Shown here: in pieces, positions 15,586 to 24,427 of the stretch
Position numbering within the stretch: position 1 is the first letter of the stretch
How the letters are laid out: every line of letters starts with the position of its first letter
Assembly (NCBI GenBank): GCA_016699575.1
Contig: CP064979.1
Coordinates: forward strand, 1,488,001-1,552,000
Length of the DNA stretch: 64,000 bases
DNA from: Flavobacteriales bacterium
Lineage (GTDB): Bacteria > Bacteroidota > Bacteroidia > Flavobacteriales_F > PHOS-HE28
Direction of reading: 5' to 3'
Position numbers and translations under genes: made by a program
The notes under the pieces: generated by a model
Told to the model about the DNA's origin: nothing
The model's database searches: none
Seen by the model: the letters and a program-made list of their open reading frames with translations, nothing else

Positions 15586-16962
15586 TCAGAGTGTCTCAAG
15601 TTTCGCGTCGATCAAACCCGCGAGGTGCTTCCGCCAGTCTTCGTTCGTGATGCGGTCCAGCACATCGGTCATGAACGCATGGGAGAGCATACGCCGCGCT
15701 TCGGCCTCGCTCACGCCGCGTGAACGCAAGTAGAACAATCCCTTCTCGTCCAGGCGGCCGATGGTGCAACCGTGGCTGCACTTGACATCGTCGGCATAGA
15801 TCTCCAGTTCGGGTTTGGTGAAGACGCGCGCGTCATCGCCTTGCAGGATGTTCGCGTTGCTCTGGTAGGCGCGCGTGCGCTGCGCGTCCTGCTTCACGTA
15901 CACCTTACCGTTGAACACGCCCGTGCCTTTACCTGCGATGATGCCCTTGTAGAGCTCATCGCTCGTGCAATCCGGCACGTCGTGGCCGATGTAGGTGTGG
16001 TTGTCGCAGTGCGTGGTGCCGTTGAGTACATACACGCCGTTCAGTTCCACATGTGCCTCAAGACCGGCAAGGGCCACACTCACTTCATTGCGCACCAGTG
16101 ATCCGTTCAGCGTGGTCGTGTCGATGCTGAAGCGGCCTTTCGAGCCGATCGTCACGGCATCCAGACCGATGTGCGCGGGACCATTCGCTTCGTTCAGAAG
16201 AAGGTGGATCGTGAGGTTCGCGCCTTCGCCCACGAAGGATTCGCGTACAGCATTGACAAGAGTCGTTGCAAGCCCCTCGACTGCTCCGTCGTTGCACGAC
16301 TTGCGCAGTACCGCTTCGCCGTTGCTCGGGGTGACAACGGTTGGAGATCGCTCCATTGAATTGTCACTCCGAGCGCGGTCGAGGAGCGTTACATGCTCTT
16401 CAATGACTTCCACCATCGCGCCCTCTTGCAGCATGAACAGGTCGCGGGGCTGGATCAACAGCCCGCCATCGGTGGTGATGTGAAGTACATGGATCGGCTT
16501 GCTCGTCTTCGCGCCCTTGGTGGCGAGGATGATCAGGCCATCGGTGGGGGCCGCAGTGTTCATCGCCGTGAACAGACGATCGCCGATCGGCGCGACCTGT
16601 CCGTAATGGGCTTTCACCGGGCCGTGCGACAGGTGGTGCTTCAGGCTATCGATGACGATGCCCTTCTCCGACTTCAGGTCATCGCTCAAGTCGGCGCGGA
16701 AGTAGCCGTTGACGAAGACGACGCGGGTGGTGCCGAAAGGCAGACGTGCGGGCAACGTGACAGCGACATCGCCTTTGGCTGCCGTGTACGGATCCTTGAA
16801 CAGCTTGCCGACACGCGTGTATTTCCACGCCTCGGTCCTGATCGTGGGGATGGGCAACGCATGTACTTGCGCAAGGGCATCAGCGGCACCGGGCCAAGCC
16901 GAGCCGTCGAGCAAGGGCAGCACGCCCGCTTTCGGATCCGTGGCGGTTGCTGTGGTCATCAT
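15586..16962 (-). CDS. sufD: Fe-S cluster scaffold protein SufD
   Basis: SufD partners SufB and SufC in the Fe-S assembly scaffold. The 458-residue protein shows the SufB/D core: IPTIRTEAWKYTRV near the start, LNGVYVLNGTTHCDNHTYIGHDVPDCTSDELYKGI, GVFNGKVYVKQDAQ, LEIYADDVKCSHGCTIGRLDEKGLFYLRSRG near the C-terminus. Residues about 193-231, between EEHVTL and LVNAVRESFVGEG, form a 40-residue insert encoded by a palindromic repeat (16273-16386). The start is uncertain: a GTG at 16998 overlaps the sufC stop (GTGA) but is followed by repeat-encoded sequence, so I prefer the ATG pair at 16962/16959. Confidence 0.88.
   Translation of the reverse strand: MMTTATATDPKAGVLPLLDGSAWPGAADALAQVHALPIPTIRTEAWKYTRVGKLFKDPYTAAKGDVAVTLPARLPFGTTRVVFVNGYFRADLSDDLKSEKGIVIDSLKHHLSHGPVKAHYGQVAPIGDRLFTAMNTAAPTDGLIILATKGAKTSKPIHVLHITTDGGLLIQPRDLFMLQEGAMVEVIEEHVTLLDRARSDNSMERSPTVVTPSNGEAVLRKSCNDGAVEGLATTLVNAVRESFVGEGANLTIHLLLNEANGPAHIGLDAVTIGSKGRFSIDTTTLNGSLVRNEVSVALAGLEAHVELNGVYVLNGTTHCDNHTYIGHDVPDCTSDELYKGIIAGKGTGVFNGKVYVKQDAQRTRAYQSNANILQGDDARVFTKPELEIYADDVKCSHGCTIGRLDEKGLFYLRSRGVSEAEARRMLSHAFMTDVLDRITNEDWRKHLAGLIDAKLETL
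16273..16386. repeat. Large palindromic repeat (family D) inside sufD
   Basis: The right arm TTGTCACTCCGAGC then GCGGTCGAGGAG (16361-16386) is the inverted complement of two pieces on the left, CCCCTCGACTG (16273-16283) and GCTCGGGGTGACAA (16324-16337; 13 of 14 bases match). An unrelated segment of about 36 bases splits the left arm. The whole element is in frame and free of stops in sufD. Confidence 0.7.
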
Positions 16963-16994
16963 CTGATCGTCTGATTTTCTGATCATCTGATCGA

Positions 16995-16997
<3 letters not shown>
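16958..16997. repeat. CTGATCAT-type repeat (family G) at the sufC-sufD junction
   Basis: ATCATCTGATCG, CTGATTTT and CTGATCATCTGATC form a degenerate tandem repeat of TGATCATC words. It covers the sufC stop codon and the possible N-terminus of SufD. A close relative lies just upstream of fbp (51492-51531). Confidence 0.65.
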
Positions 16998-17765
<768 letters not shown>

Positions 17766-17780
17766 TGCTCAATCCCGCGC

Positions 17781-17799
17781 TATTTAGAATCGGTCAAAA
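17781..17799. promoter_or_regulatory. Possible operator upstream of sufC
   Basis: TATTTAGAATCGGTCAAAA contains an imperfect dyad TTTAGA-N5-TCAAAA between the sufC -7 box and its start codon. The position suits a repressor site for an iron or Fe-S responsive regulator, but the match is only partial and the regulator is unknown. Confidence 0.25.
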
Positions 17800-17811
17800 C
17801 AAGGCGGGGCT

Positions 17812-17819
17812 CAAAAGTA
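17812..17819 (-). promoter_or_regulatory. Bacteroidota -7 box for the suf operon
   Basis: Read leftward, TACTTTTG matches TAnnTTTG exactly. It is 46 bases before the sufC ATG, giving a leader of roughly 40 bases that contains the possible TTTAGA dyad. No clear -33 element. Confidence 0.55.
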
Positions 17820-17865
17820 GCCCGTCGCACTTCTCGCCGATACTGGAACAGTGGAACCGGGCGGA

Positions 17866-19212
17866 CTACCGTCCTCGACTTGCGCTCAAGGCCACCCCGC
17901 CAAGTTGCAGCCGGAACCTGCTGCGCTTCGCAGTCCGCTGGGCCTCCAGGCCAGCGCGTTCGCCACTAAGGGCGCCCAACCCCTTGTCGATGGCGGCAAC
18001 CGCGTCACCACCATCCAATGCGCGCTGCTCCACGCCGGGTTGGCCCAGCACTTCGCGCCGCACGGCGCCAGTGAGCACTTGTCCGATGGTCAGGTGCTCC
18101 GGCGCTGCAGCCAATGCTTCTTCCAGAGGAGCTGGTGCAGGGCCTGTTGTGGGGGCCACCCCGACAGGCTGCGCGCTGAGCGGGTCGCGTTCCAAGGCGG
18201 GTCGTTGTGTTTGGGCCAGCATGGGCTCGTCGCGTTCGCTTCGTAGTTCCGGCGCAACGCGCTGGGGAGCGGGATCGTGGCCCTCCAACTTCCGATCGGG
18301 CGCAACAGCTTTGCGCGGAGCGACCTGCTGCTTACGCTCCTCGTTCTTCAATGTACCGGGCTCCTTCCCTTCTTGATCCGGATCAACGACCTCCGCCGCT
18401 CCTTCGTTCTTCTCGATAGGCGCTGGCCCTTGCTTCGGCAAGGTCGGTTGGTCGTTCGCAAGCCCGGGGCCAACAGGATCGGGTCCTGCGCTTTGCTTGA
18501 AGATCACCCAGCCCAAGCCCATCACCAGCGCAATGCTGGCGGCAGCGGCCAAGCGCATCCACCTACCACCGATCGGGATCACGCGGACTTCCTTCTTCTT
18601 CAAGCGGTCCTTGTCCTCGAATACAACAGCCTCGCGCTGCACGACCGTCCGGGACATCAACGCCCACTGCTTCGCGGCGTTCACATCGCTTGCGATCAAC
18701 TTGTCCAAGGCCACACGCTGTTGAAGGCTGAGGTCGCCTTCCAACCGCGCCACCAGGAAATCGTCCAGCCGGTGGGCATCGGGCAAGCCTTGCGGCGGGA
18801 ACGTGCGCATGAGCGAATCCTTGCCCTCGAAAACAACATCCTTCTCCGTTGCGCGCGCAATAGCGGTGAGCTTGGACTCGCGCTCGAACCGTTGATGAGC
18901 AACCATGAACAAGCGCACCGCTTCTTCCTGCTCCTTGGACAGGTCACCCTCGTGAAGGGCGATGAGGAAGTCGCCGATGGTCTGTTCGTTCGGTGCGCGC
19001 TGCGGTGGCAGTTCACGCCTCAACGAATCCTTGTCTTCGAACGGGACTTTGTCGGCACCGATGAACGCATCGTCGACCACGCCCCCATCTTCCGTGGAAA
19101 GGTCCGGATTGGCCAGAAGAAACGCCTCCAGTTGGCGCTCCTGTTCGAGCGTCAGGTTGCCTTCCATGCGGTCGAGCAACCAAGCTTCGTATGTCGTGCG
19201 GTCCAAGATCAA
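17866..19212 (-). CDS. Anti-sigma-factor-like single-pass membrane protein with three N-terminal repeats
   Basis: The 448-residue protein follows the ECF sigma gene with a 4-base overlap (TTGA), implying a TTG start. Three related units of about 70 residues precede a single membrane segment (LAAAASIALVMGLGWVIF, about residues 220-237). Each unit opens with a helix such as AWLLDRMEGNLTLEQERQLE, DFLIALHEGDLSKEQEEAV or DFLVARLEGDLSLQQRVAL, and ends with V-FEDKDSLRR-like residues. The outer part is Pro/Glu/Ala-rich and low in complexity. Location and topology suggest it binds and holds the sigma factor at the membrane. The next in-frame Met (residue 16) is an alternative start. Confidence 0.7.
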   Translation of the reverse strand: MILDRTTYEAWLLDRMEGNLTLEQERQLEAFLLANPDLSTEDGGVVDDAFIGADKVPFEDKDSLRRELPPQRAPNEQTIGDFLIALHEGDLSKEQEEAVRLFMVAHQRFERESKLTAIARATEKDVVFEGKDSLMRTFPPQGLPDAHRLDDFLVARLEGDLSLQQRVALDKLIASDVNAAKQWALMSRTVVQREAVVFEDKDRLKKKEVRVIPIGGRWMRLAAAASIALVMGLGWVIFKQSAGPDPVGPGLANDQPTLPKQGPAPIEKNEGAAEVVDPDQEGKEPGTLKNEERKQQVAPRKAVAPDRKLEGHDPAPQRVAPELRSERDEPMLAQTQRPALERDPLSAQPVGVAPTTGPAPAPLEEALAAAPEHLTIGQVLTGAVRREVLGQPGVEQRALDGGDAVAAIDKGLGALSGERAGLEAQRTAKRSRFRLQLGGVALSASRGR

Positions 19213-19694
19213 AGCACGAGTTCGAGTTTGCCGATGTATTCCTTCAATGCGGTGCGCCCCCGATAGATGTACACCTTCACCTGGGGCAAGTTCAGGCCTG
19301 TGATCTCCGCGATCTCTTCGTAGGCATAACCCTCCAGGTCGCGCAGTAGCACAACGCTGCGCTGCACATCGGGCAGGGTGGCCAGTGCTGTGTCCAGTAT
19401 GGCCTTCAGGTCGGGGTTGCTCTGGTGGGTGCTGCGTAGATCGTCATGGTGCTCTTCCATGCGAGTGCTGCGCTGCCCTTTGCGCACGGTATCCACCAAG
19501 GTGTGGTGCGCTGTGGTGAAGAGGTAGCTCTTGGCCTTGGAGGCATCCACCTCCTCGAGCTTGGTCCAGAGCCGGGCAAAGCTCTCCTGCACCACATCCT
19601 TGGCGGTATCCTTATCGCGCAAGTGCTTCAAGGCGAAGCGGTAAACCCCGTCACTGTGCATGTCCACGCAGCGGTTATAGTCCTCAACGGTCAT
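19209..19694 (-). CDS. ECF-type RNA polymerase sigma factor
   Basis: The 161-residue protein has sigma region 2 (FALKHLRDKDTAKDVVQESFARLW...AKSYLFTTAHHTLVDTVRK) and region 4 (LPDVQRSVVLLRDLEGYAYEEIAEITGLNLPQVKVYIYRGRTALKEYI), the minimal sigma-70 ECF layout. The start at 19694 fits the family; the longer frame adds residues read from the region of the opposite aroG-like gene's upstream sequence. It is cotranscribed with the overlapping membrane protein, its likely anti-sigma factor. The targets are unknown. Confidence 0.9.
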   Translation of the reverse strand: MTVEDYNRCVDMHSDGVYRFALKHLRDKDTAKDVVQESFARLWTKLEEVDASKAKSYLFTTAHHTLVDTVRKGQRSTRMEEHHDDLRSTHQSNPDLKAILDTALATLPDVQRSVVLLRDLEGYAYEEIAEITGLNLPQVKVYIYRGRTALKEYIGKLELVL

Positions 19695-19781
19695 CGTGCA
19701 ACAAGGGGGTCGATCGTGGGACGGGCAGCCCGGGGAGGAAGTTACAGGCCGCGGAAGAGTCCGTGCCCAAGGCTCCCGGCC

Positions 19782-19789
19782 TACTTTTG
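19782..19789 (+). promoter_or_regulatory. Bacteroidota -7 box
   Basis: TACTTTTG matches TAnnTTTG exactly and ends 5 bases before the ATG of the DAHP synthase gene. Transcription would start at or next to the start codon, suggesting a leaderless message. Confidence 0.5.
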
Positions 19790-19794
19790 TCCCG

Positions 19795-20940
19795 ATGGCC
19801 AACGGTCAACAGTTGCACACTCTTCCGTTCGACCAATGGGGGCTGGGTTTCCAGCGGCCTTTGTTCATCGCCGGGCCGTGCAGCGCGGAGAGCAGAGAGC
19901 AAGTCCTGGACACTGCCCAGGGGATCGCACACCACGCCCCACAGGTGAAAGTGCTGCGCGCCGGTGTATGGAAGCCGCGCACCCAACCCGGGCATTTCGA
20001 AGGCGCCGGCGAGAAGGCATTGGCTTGGCTGGTGGAAGCAAGAGAGACCACCGGTCTGAAGTTGATGGTGGAGGTAGCTACGGCCGAGCATGTGGAAGCC
20101 TGCCTCAAGGCTGGGATCGACATGCTTTGGATCGGCGCACGAACCACGCCCAACCCTTTCAGTGTCCAGGAGATCGCGGATGCGTTGAACGGTAGGGATG
20201 TGCCGGTTTTCGTGAAGAACCCCATCAACCCCGACCTGCATCTTTGGATAGGGGCGCTGGAACGCCTGGGCCGTGCGGGCCTCACGCGGTTGGCCGCCGT
20301 GCACCGGGGCTTCAACTGGTTCGAGCGCACCAGCTACCGCAACAGCCCCATGTGGGAGTTCCCCATCCGGCTGAAGGCACGCTTCCCCGAACTGGAACTG
20401 GTGTGCGATCCCAGCCACATCAGCGGTACCACACAGCACATTGCCCAGCTGGCGCAGCAGGCACTGGACCTCAACTTCAGCGGGTTGATGATCGAAGCCC
20501 ACAGCGACCCTGCGACCGCCCTGAGCGACGCCCAGCAGCAGCTCACCCCGCAACGCCTAGGGGCACTTCTGGCCGACTTGATCGTCCGGGAGCAACACCC
20601 TGGTCAGAGCAGCGATCGCTTGCAGGAGCTGCGGGACCTCATCGACCAGCTGGACGAGGAGATCGCGCAGAAGCTGGGCTCGCGGATGGACATTGCCGAG
20701 CGGATCGGCGAGTGGAAGGCCGACCATAACGTGGCTATTGTGCAACCGGAGCGCTGGGAGCGCATCATGCAACGGCAGCTCCGTCTGGCGGGGCCCCTGG
20801 GGTTGTCGCGCACCTTCATCGAAGACCTGATGAACGCCATCCACAAGGAGAGCATCCGGCGGCAGACGGAAGTCTTGGAGGGCCGCCAAGGCTCCATGGC
20901 AGGATCCCACGGCGATCGTGGAGAAGTCACCCGGGGCTGA
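19795..20940 (+). CDS. Bifunctional DAHP synthase / chorismate mutase
   Basis: The 381-residue protein combines 3-deoxy-7-phosphoheptulonate synthase (first step of aromatic amino acid synthesis) with a C-terminal type II chorismate mutase. The synthase part shows FIAGPCSAES, KVLRAGVWKPRT, MLWIGARTTPNPF, FVKNPINPD and CDPSHISG. The mutase part (about residues 270-360) shows LQELRDLIDQLDEEIAQKLGSRMDIAERIGEWKADHNVAI. This fusion is known in Bacteroidota. The ATG at 19795 gives a normal N-terminus and sits right behind a promoter box. The last 20 residues (GSMAGSHGDRGEVTRG) look like extra read-through. Confidence 0.92.
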   Translation: MANGQQLHTLPFDQWGLGFQRPLFIAGPCSAESREQVLDTAQGIAHHAPQVKVLRAGVWKPRTQPGHFEGAGEKALAWLVEARETTGLKLMVEVATAEHVEACLKAGIDMLWIGARTTPNPFSVQEIADALNGRDVPVFVKNPINPDLHLWIGALERLGRAGLTRLAAVHRGFNWFERTSYRNSPMWEFPIRLKARFPELELVCDPSHISGTTQHIAQLAQQALDLNFSGLMIEAHSDPATALSDAQQQLTPQRLGALLADLIVREQHPGQSSDRLQELRDLIDQLDEEIAQKLGSRMDIAERIGEWKADHNVAIVQPERWERIMQRQLRLAGPLGLSRTFIEDLMNAIHKESIRRQTEVLEGRQGSMAGSHGDRGEVTRG

Positions 20941-20953
20941 TCGAGCACCCGTC

Positions 20954-20961
20954 TATATTCG
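20954..20961 (+). promoter_or_regulatory. -7-like promoter box
   Basis: TATATTCG resembles TAnnTTTG and lies about 40 bases before the start of the FG-GAP gene. Confidence 0.3.
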
Positions 20962-21002
20962 GGCCGCTCTTGCGGGAACCTGCACCCTAAGGCAACAAAC
21001 CG

Positions 21003-23813
21003 ATGCTGAATCGCTACCTCCTTCCCTCCGTGTTCGTCGCCCTGCCCGTCATCGTTCAGGCGCAAGCGACGTTCACCAACACATCCACCCTGCTGAACAC
21101 GCCCACCCACACCGGGGGCAACACCGGTGTGGCCGACTTCAACGGAGATGGGCTGGATGATATCCTGATCCTTGACGAAAGCAAGAATGTGGTCATTGAG
21201 TTCCAGCGCGCAGATGGCTCGTTCGACCGCGTGGAGTACGGCGCCGTAAGCACTGCATCGCAATGGGGCTGGGCACTGGGCGATACCGACAATGATGGTA
21301 TACTGGACGTGTTCTGCGGCGGCAGCTACGACGGTGTGCACCACATGAAGATCGATGGTGTCACGGGCACTGTTACCGACCTGAACAACGGCAGCATCTT
21401 CATGCAATGCGCCAACATGGCCGACATGAACAACGATGGCTGGCTCGATGCCTTCGCTTGCCACGACGACGGTGCGCCGCGCCAATGGTACAACGACGGC
21501 ATCGGCACCCTGGACAACTACACGGGCATTGATTTCACCACGAACCCGGTGAGCGATATGAGCGGGAACTACGGCAACACGTTCACCGACTTCGACAACG
21601 ACGGCGACATCGACTTCTACATCACCAAGTGCCGTCAGTTCATCAGCGACCCGAACGATCCGCGCCGTTGGAACCGCCTCTTCGTGAACGACGGCAACGG
21701 CAACTACACCGACCAAGCCACTGCCTACGGGCTCTTCAACAATGGGCAGAACTGGGCCAGCGACTTCGGCGACATTGACAACGACGGCGATCTTGATGTG
21801 GTGACCGTTGACTACAGCGACCAGATGTACCTCTACGAAAACGATGGCACCGGCCACTTCACGGAGATCACTGCGGGCAGCGGGCTCGAGGTTCCCTCGA
21901 ACTTCTTCCAGGTGACCATGCGCGATTTCGACAACGATGGTTTCTTGGACATCATGATGTCCGGCTGGGACAACGCCTACTTCAAAGGGAACGGCGACGG
22001 TACCTTCACGGAAGAGAACAACAAGTTCCCGGCTTCGAAGACCATGCACACACACGCCGTGGGCGACCTGAACAACGACGGTTTCGTGGACGTGTTCGCC
22101 GGTTACGGCGATGGCTACGTGGACCCCGACATGAATTTCGCCGACCGCATCTGGATGAACGATGGCAACGCCAACCATTGGTTCGGCGTGCGTTTGCGCG
22201 GTACGGTGAGCAACCGCAGCGCCGTGGGGGCGCGCACTTGGCTGTACGGTCCGTGGGGCGTTCAAACCCGCGAGGTGCGTGCCGGCGAGAGCTATGGCAT
22301 CGTGAACAGTTTCGCGGCCAACTTCGGGCTCGGCAGCAGCGCGCAGATCGACTCCTTGGTCGTGACCTGGCCTGCAGGCGGCCGCCAAGTGTTCACCGGC
22401 CTCAACGCCGATGAGTACGTGAGCGTTGTGGAGGGTGAATGCATGGCACCCTTCGCGAGCATCACCGGACCGACCGTGGTCTGCCCGGGACAATCCATCG
22501 ACCTGACCGTAAGCAGCGGCAACGGCTATACCTGGAGCACCGGTAGCACCGCTCAGACCATCACCGTGAACGCCGCCGGCATCTATTCCGTGACCGTGGA
22601 CAATGGCAACGGCTGCACATCGTGGACCAGTTACGTAGTGCTCGAGAACCCGGATGAGACCCCTGAAGTTTCGTTGTCCGGCACCGCCGAATTCTGCGAT
22701 GGTGAAAGCCTGACGCTCACATCAAGCAGCGCGAGCGGGTACACATGGAGCAATGGTCAAACGACGCAAAGCATTGTGGTGACCTCTTCGGGCAACTACA
22801 GCGTCACGGTGCCTTCCTCTTGCGGCACCTCTACTTCCAGTATTGTTGCGGTCAACGTGCTCAGCATCCCCGCAGCACCCACGGCCAACGATGTGTTCCT
22901 GCCTGCCCCGGGCACGGCCACGCTGAACGCCACCGGCGGGAACGTGTCGTGGTACGATGCAGCAGTTGGTGGAAACACGGTCGGCACAGGAAACAGCTGG
23001 ACCACCCCTTTCCTGAACAGCAGCACTACCTACTGGTGCTCGGACATGAACGGCAGCGGCGATCCCGCGGCCTTCGGCGGTGAGACCGACCGTGATGGCA
23101 CCAACGGTCAATACCTGAACAACAACAACAACTACCTGATCTTCGATGCCACGCAGGATTTCATCCTGGTGAGCGTTAAGGTGTATGCACAAGGTGCTGC
23201 AAACCGCGTCATAGAAGCGTTGGACGAGAACGGCAACATCATTGCGCAGGGCTCCTTCGCTGTGCCCGACGGCGAAAGCAGAGTGGAATTGAACTTCGCT
23301 ATTCCGGCCGGTACTGACCACAGCCTCCGCTGCGGAACGGGCAACCCGCAGTTGTGGCGTGATGGGTTGAACAGCAACCCGACCTATCCCTACCAGTTGG
23401 GCACCTTTGGCGCCATCACCTCCAGCAGCGCAAGTGGTGGCAATGCTCTGGAGTACTACTACTACTTCTACGATTGGGAAGTGGCCGACAATGCAGCTAG
23501 TTGCGAGAGCCAGCGTACCGAGGTGCTGGTGGATGTGGCCAGCAGTGTGGGCGAGGTTGCAGGCGGCGCCACGATCACCGCTTGGCCCAATCCCGCGAAC
23601 GATCAAGTGAGCGTGTCGTTCCCAAGCGGCTCCAGTGAGGTGCGGATCACCCTCAGCGACCTGAGCGGGCGTGTGGTGCTGGGCACCCAGCTCGATGCGA
23701 AGGCTCTGGCTGCTGGTTTGGCGACCATCGACTTGAACGGCCTCGCAGCCGGGACCTACAACCTGGCACTGGCAGGGGGTGTGAACGCCGTGCAGCGCAT
23801 CGTGTTGCGCTGA
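21003..23813 (+). CDS. FG-GAP/VCBS, ASPIC/UnbV surface protein with Ig-like domains and T9SS sorting domain
   Basis: The 936-residue protein has a signal peptide (to about residue 20, VIVQAQ). FG-GAP units with calcium-type loops follow (DFNGDGLDD, DTDNDGILD, DMNNDGWLD, DFDNDGDID, DIDNDGDLD, DFDNDGFLD, DLNNDGFVD), then an ASPIC/UnbV block (VGARTWL...REVRAGESYGIVNSF...LGSSAQIDSLVVTWPAGG, to about residue 470). Two PKD/Ig-like modules with the YTWSTGSTAQTITVNAAGIYSVTV pattern come next, then a PTANDVFLPAPG segment with a carbohydrate-binding-like region. The T9SS tail is AWPNPANDQVSVSFP...LNGLAAGTYNLAL. It is larger than but related to the pair at 1645-5665. Confidence 0.87.
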   Translation: MLNRYLLPSVFVALPVIVQAQATFTNTSTLLNTPTHTGGNTGVADFNGDGLDDILILDESKNVVIEFQRADGSFDRVEYGAVSTASQWGWALGDTDNDGILDVFCGGSYDGVHHMKIDGVTGTVTDLNNGSIFMQCANMADMNNDGWLDAFACHDDGAPRQWYNDGIGTLDNYTGIDFTTNPVSDMSGNYGNTFTDFDNDGDIDFYITKCRQFISDPNDPRRWNRLFVNDGNGNYTDQATAYGLFNNGQNWASDFGDIDNDGDLDVVTVDYSDQMYLYENDGTGHFTEITAGSGLEVPSNFFQVTMRDFDNDGFLDIMMSGWDNAYFKGNGDGTFTEENNKFPASKTMHTHAVGDLNNDGFVDVFAGYGDGYVDPDMNFADRIWMNDGNANHWFGVRLRGTVSNRSAVGARTWLYGPWGVQTREVRAGESYGIVNSFAANFGLGSSAQIDSLVVTWPAGGRQVFTGLNADEYVSVVEGECMAPFASITGPTVVCPGQSIDLTVSSGNGYTWSTGSTAQTITVNAAGIYSVTVDNGNGCTSWTSYVVLENPDETPEVSLSGTAEFCDGESLTLTSSSASGYTWSNGQTTQSIVVTSSGNYSVTVPSSCGTSTSSIVAVNVLSIPAAPTANDVFLPAPGTATLNATGGNVSWYDAAVGGNTVGTGNSWTTPFLNSSTTYWCSDMNGSGDPAAFGGETDRDGTNGQYLNNNNNYLIFDATQDFILVSVKVYAQGAANRVIEALDENGNIIAQGSFAVPDGESRVELNFAIPAGTDHSLRCGTGNPQLWRDGLNSNPTYPYQLGTFGAITSSSASGGNALEYYYYFYDWEVADNAASCESQRTEVLVDVASSVGEVAGGATITAWPNPANDQVSVSFPSGSSEVRITLSDLSGRVVLGTQLDAKALAAGLATIDLNGLAAGTYNLALAGGVNAVQRIVLR

Positions 23814-23832
23814 TCGACCTCTGGAAGAACTT

Positions 23833-23859
23833 GAAGAGGGGCCCGCGAGGCCCCTCTTC
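23833..23859 (+). terminator. Strong hairpin terminator
   Basis: A perfect 11-bp stem (GAAGAGGGGCC with GGCCCCTCTTC) with a 5-base loop starts 19 bases after the FG-GAP stop and is followed by TCTCTTTG. Confidence 0.8.
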
Positions 23860-23923
23860 TCTTTGGTGCGGGCCGGAACCCCGGGGGCAGATGTTGCGTT
23901 GAAGCGGCCAACACCGCAACACC

Positions 23924-24400
23924 ATGAAACAACTCATACCCGCACTTGTCATCGCTGTCTTGTTCTCCGCTTGCGCCATGGAGGAGAACCCCGTGGTACA
24001 GACCATCACGCCGGGCTGTGGCACCGACGGCAATCGAATGGAGGCCGACCTGGGCGGGGCGTCGTTCTGTGCAGAGGGCAACCTTACGGCCATCGCAGGC
24101 GAAGGCGGGCTCATCATCACCGGTCTCGCCTTGAACGGCGTATCACTCACCCTCCAGGTCGACTCGCTCTTCATTGGCCAGCACGAAAGCAACGAAGCCA
24201 GCAACAACATGCTCCTCATGGAGCAAGGCCAGTCCTACACCGTTGCACCCGGCGCTGAGGGCACCATTACCGTGGACAGTCACGACGCCGTGACCAACAG
24301 CGTGAAGGGCTCCTTCGCCGCTGGATTGATCAACCCGGAAAGCGGCGTGCAGCGCTCGGTGAGCGGCACCTTCGAAGTGACGTACACCAACCAGCAGTAA
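23924..24400 (+). CDS. Putative lipoprotein, DUF6252-like
   Basis: The 158-residue protein has a lipoprotein signal (MKQLIPALVIAVLFSAC). The body is beta-rich: EADLGGASFCAEGNLTAIAGEGGLIITGLALNG, then TLQVDSLFIGQ, SYTVAPGAEGTITVDSHDAVTNSVKGSFAAGLI and SVSGTFEVTYTNQ. The final GxFxxxL...V-GTFEVTY pattern recalls DUF6252-type Bacteroidota lipoproteins that carry a sheet with embedded Cys, but I assign this loosely. The gene stands alone between a terminator and the molybdenum cofactor promoter. Confidence 0.65.
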   Translation: MKQLIPALVIAVLFSACAMEENPVVQTITPGCGTDGNRMEADLGGASFCAEGNLTAIAGEGGLIITGLALNGVSLTLQVDSLFIGQHESNEASNNMLLMEQGQSYTVAPGAEGTITVDSHDAVTNSVKGSFAAGLINPESGVQRSVSGTFEVTYTNQQ

Positions 24401-24414
24401 GCTGAAGGCGCGGC

Positions 24415-24421
24415 TAACTTG
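24415..24421 (+). promoter_or_regulatory. TAACTTG promoter box of the Mo-cofactor cluster
   Basis: TAACTTG lies 6 bases before the moeB-like ATG. The same 7-mer lies at the same distance before the moaA start on the opposite strand (31241-31247). It is a shortened TAnnTTTG. The shared word suggests a common promoter type for the two Mo-cofactor units. Confidence 0.4.
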
Positions 24422-24427
24422 CCGCGC

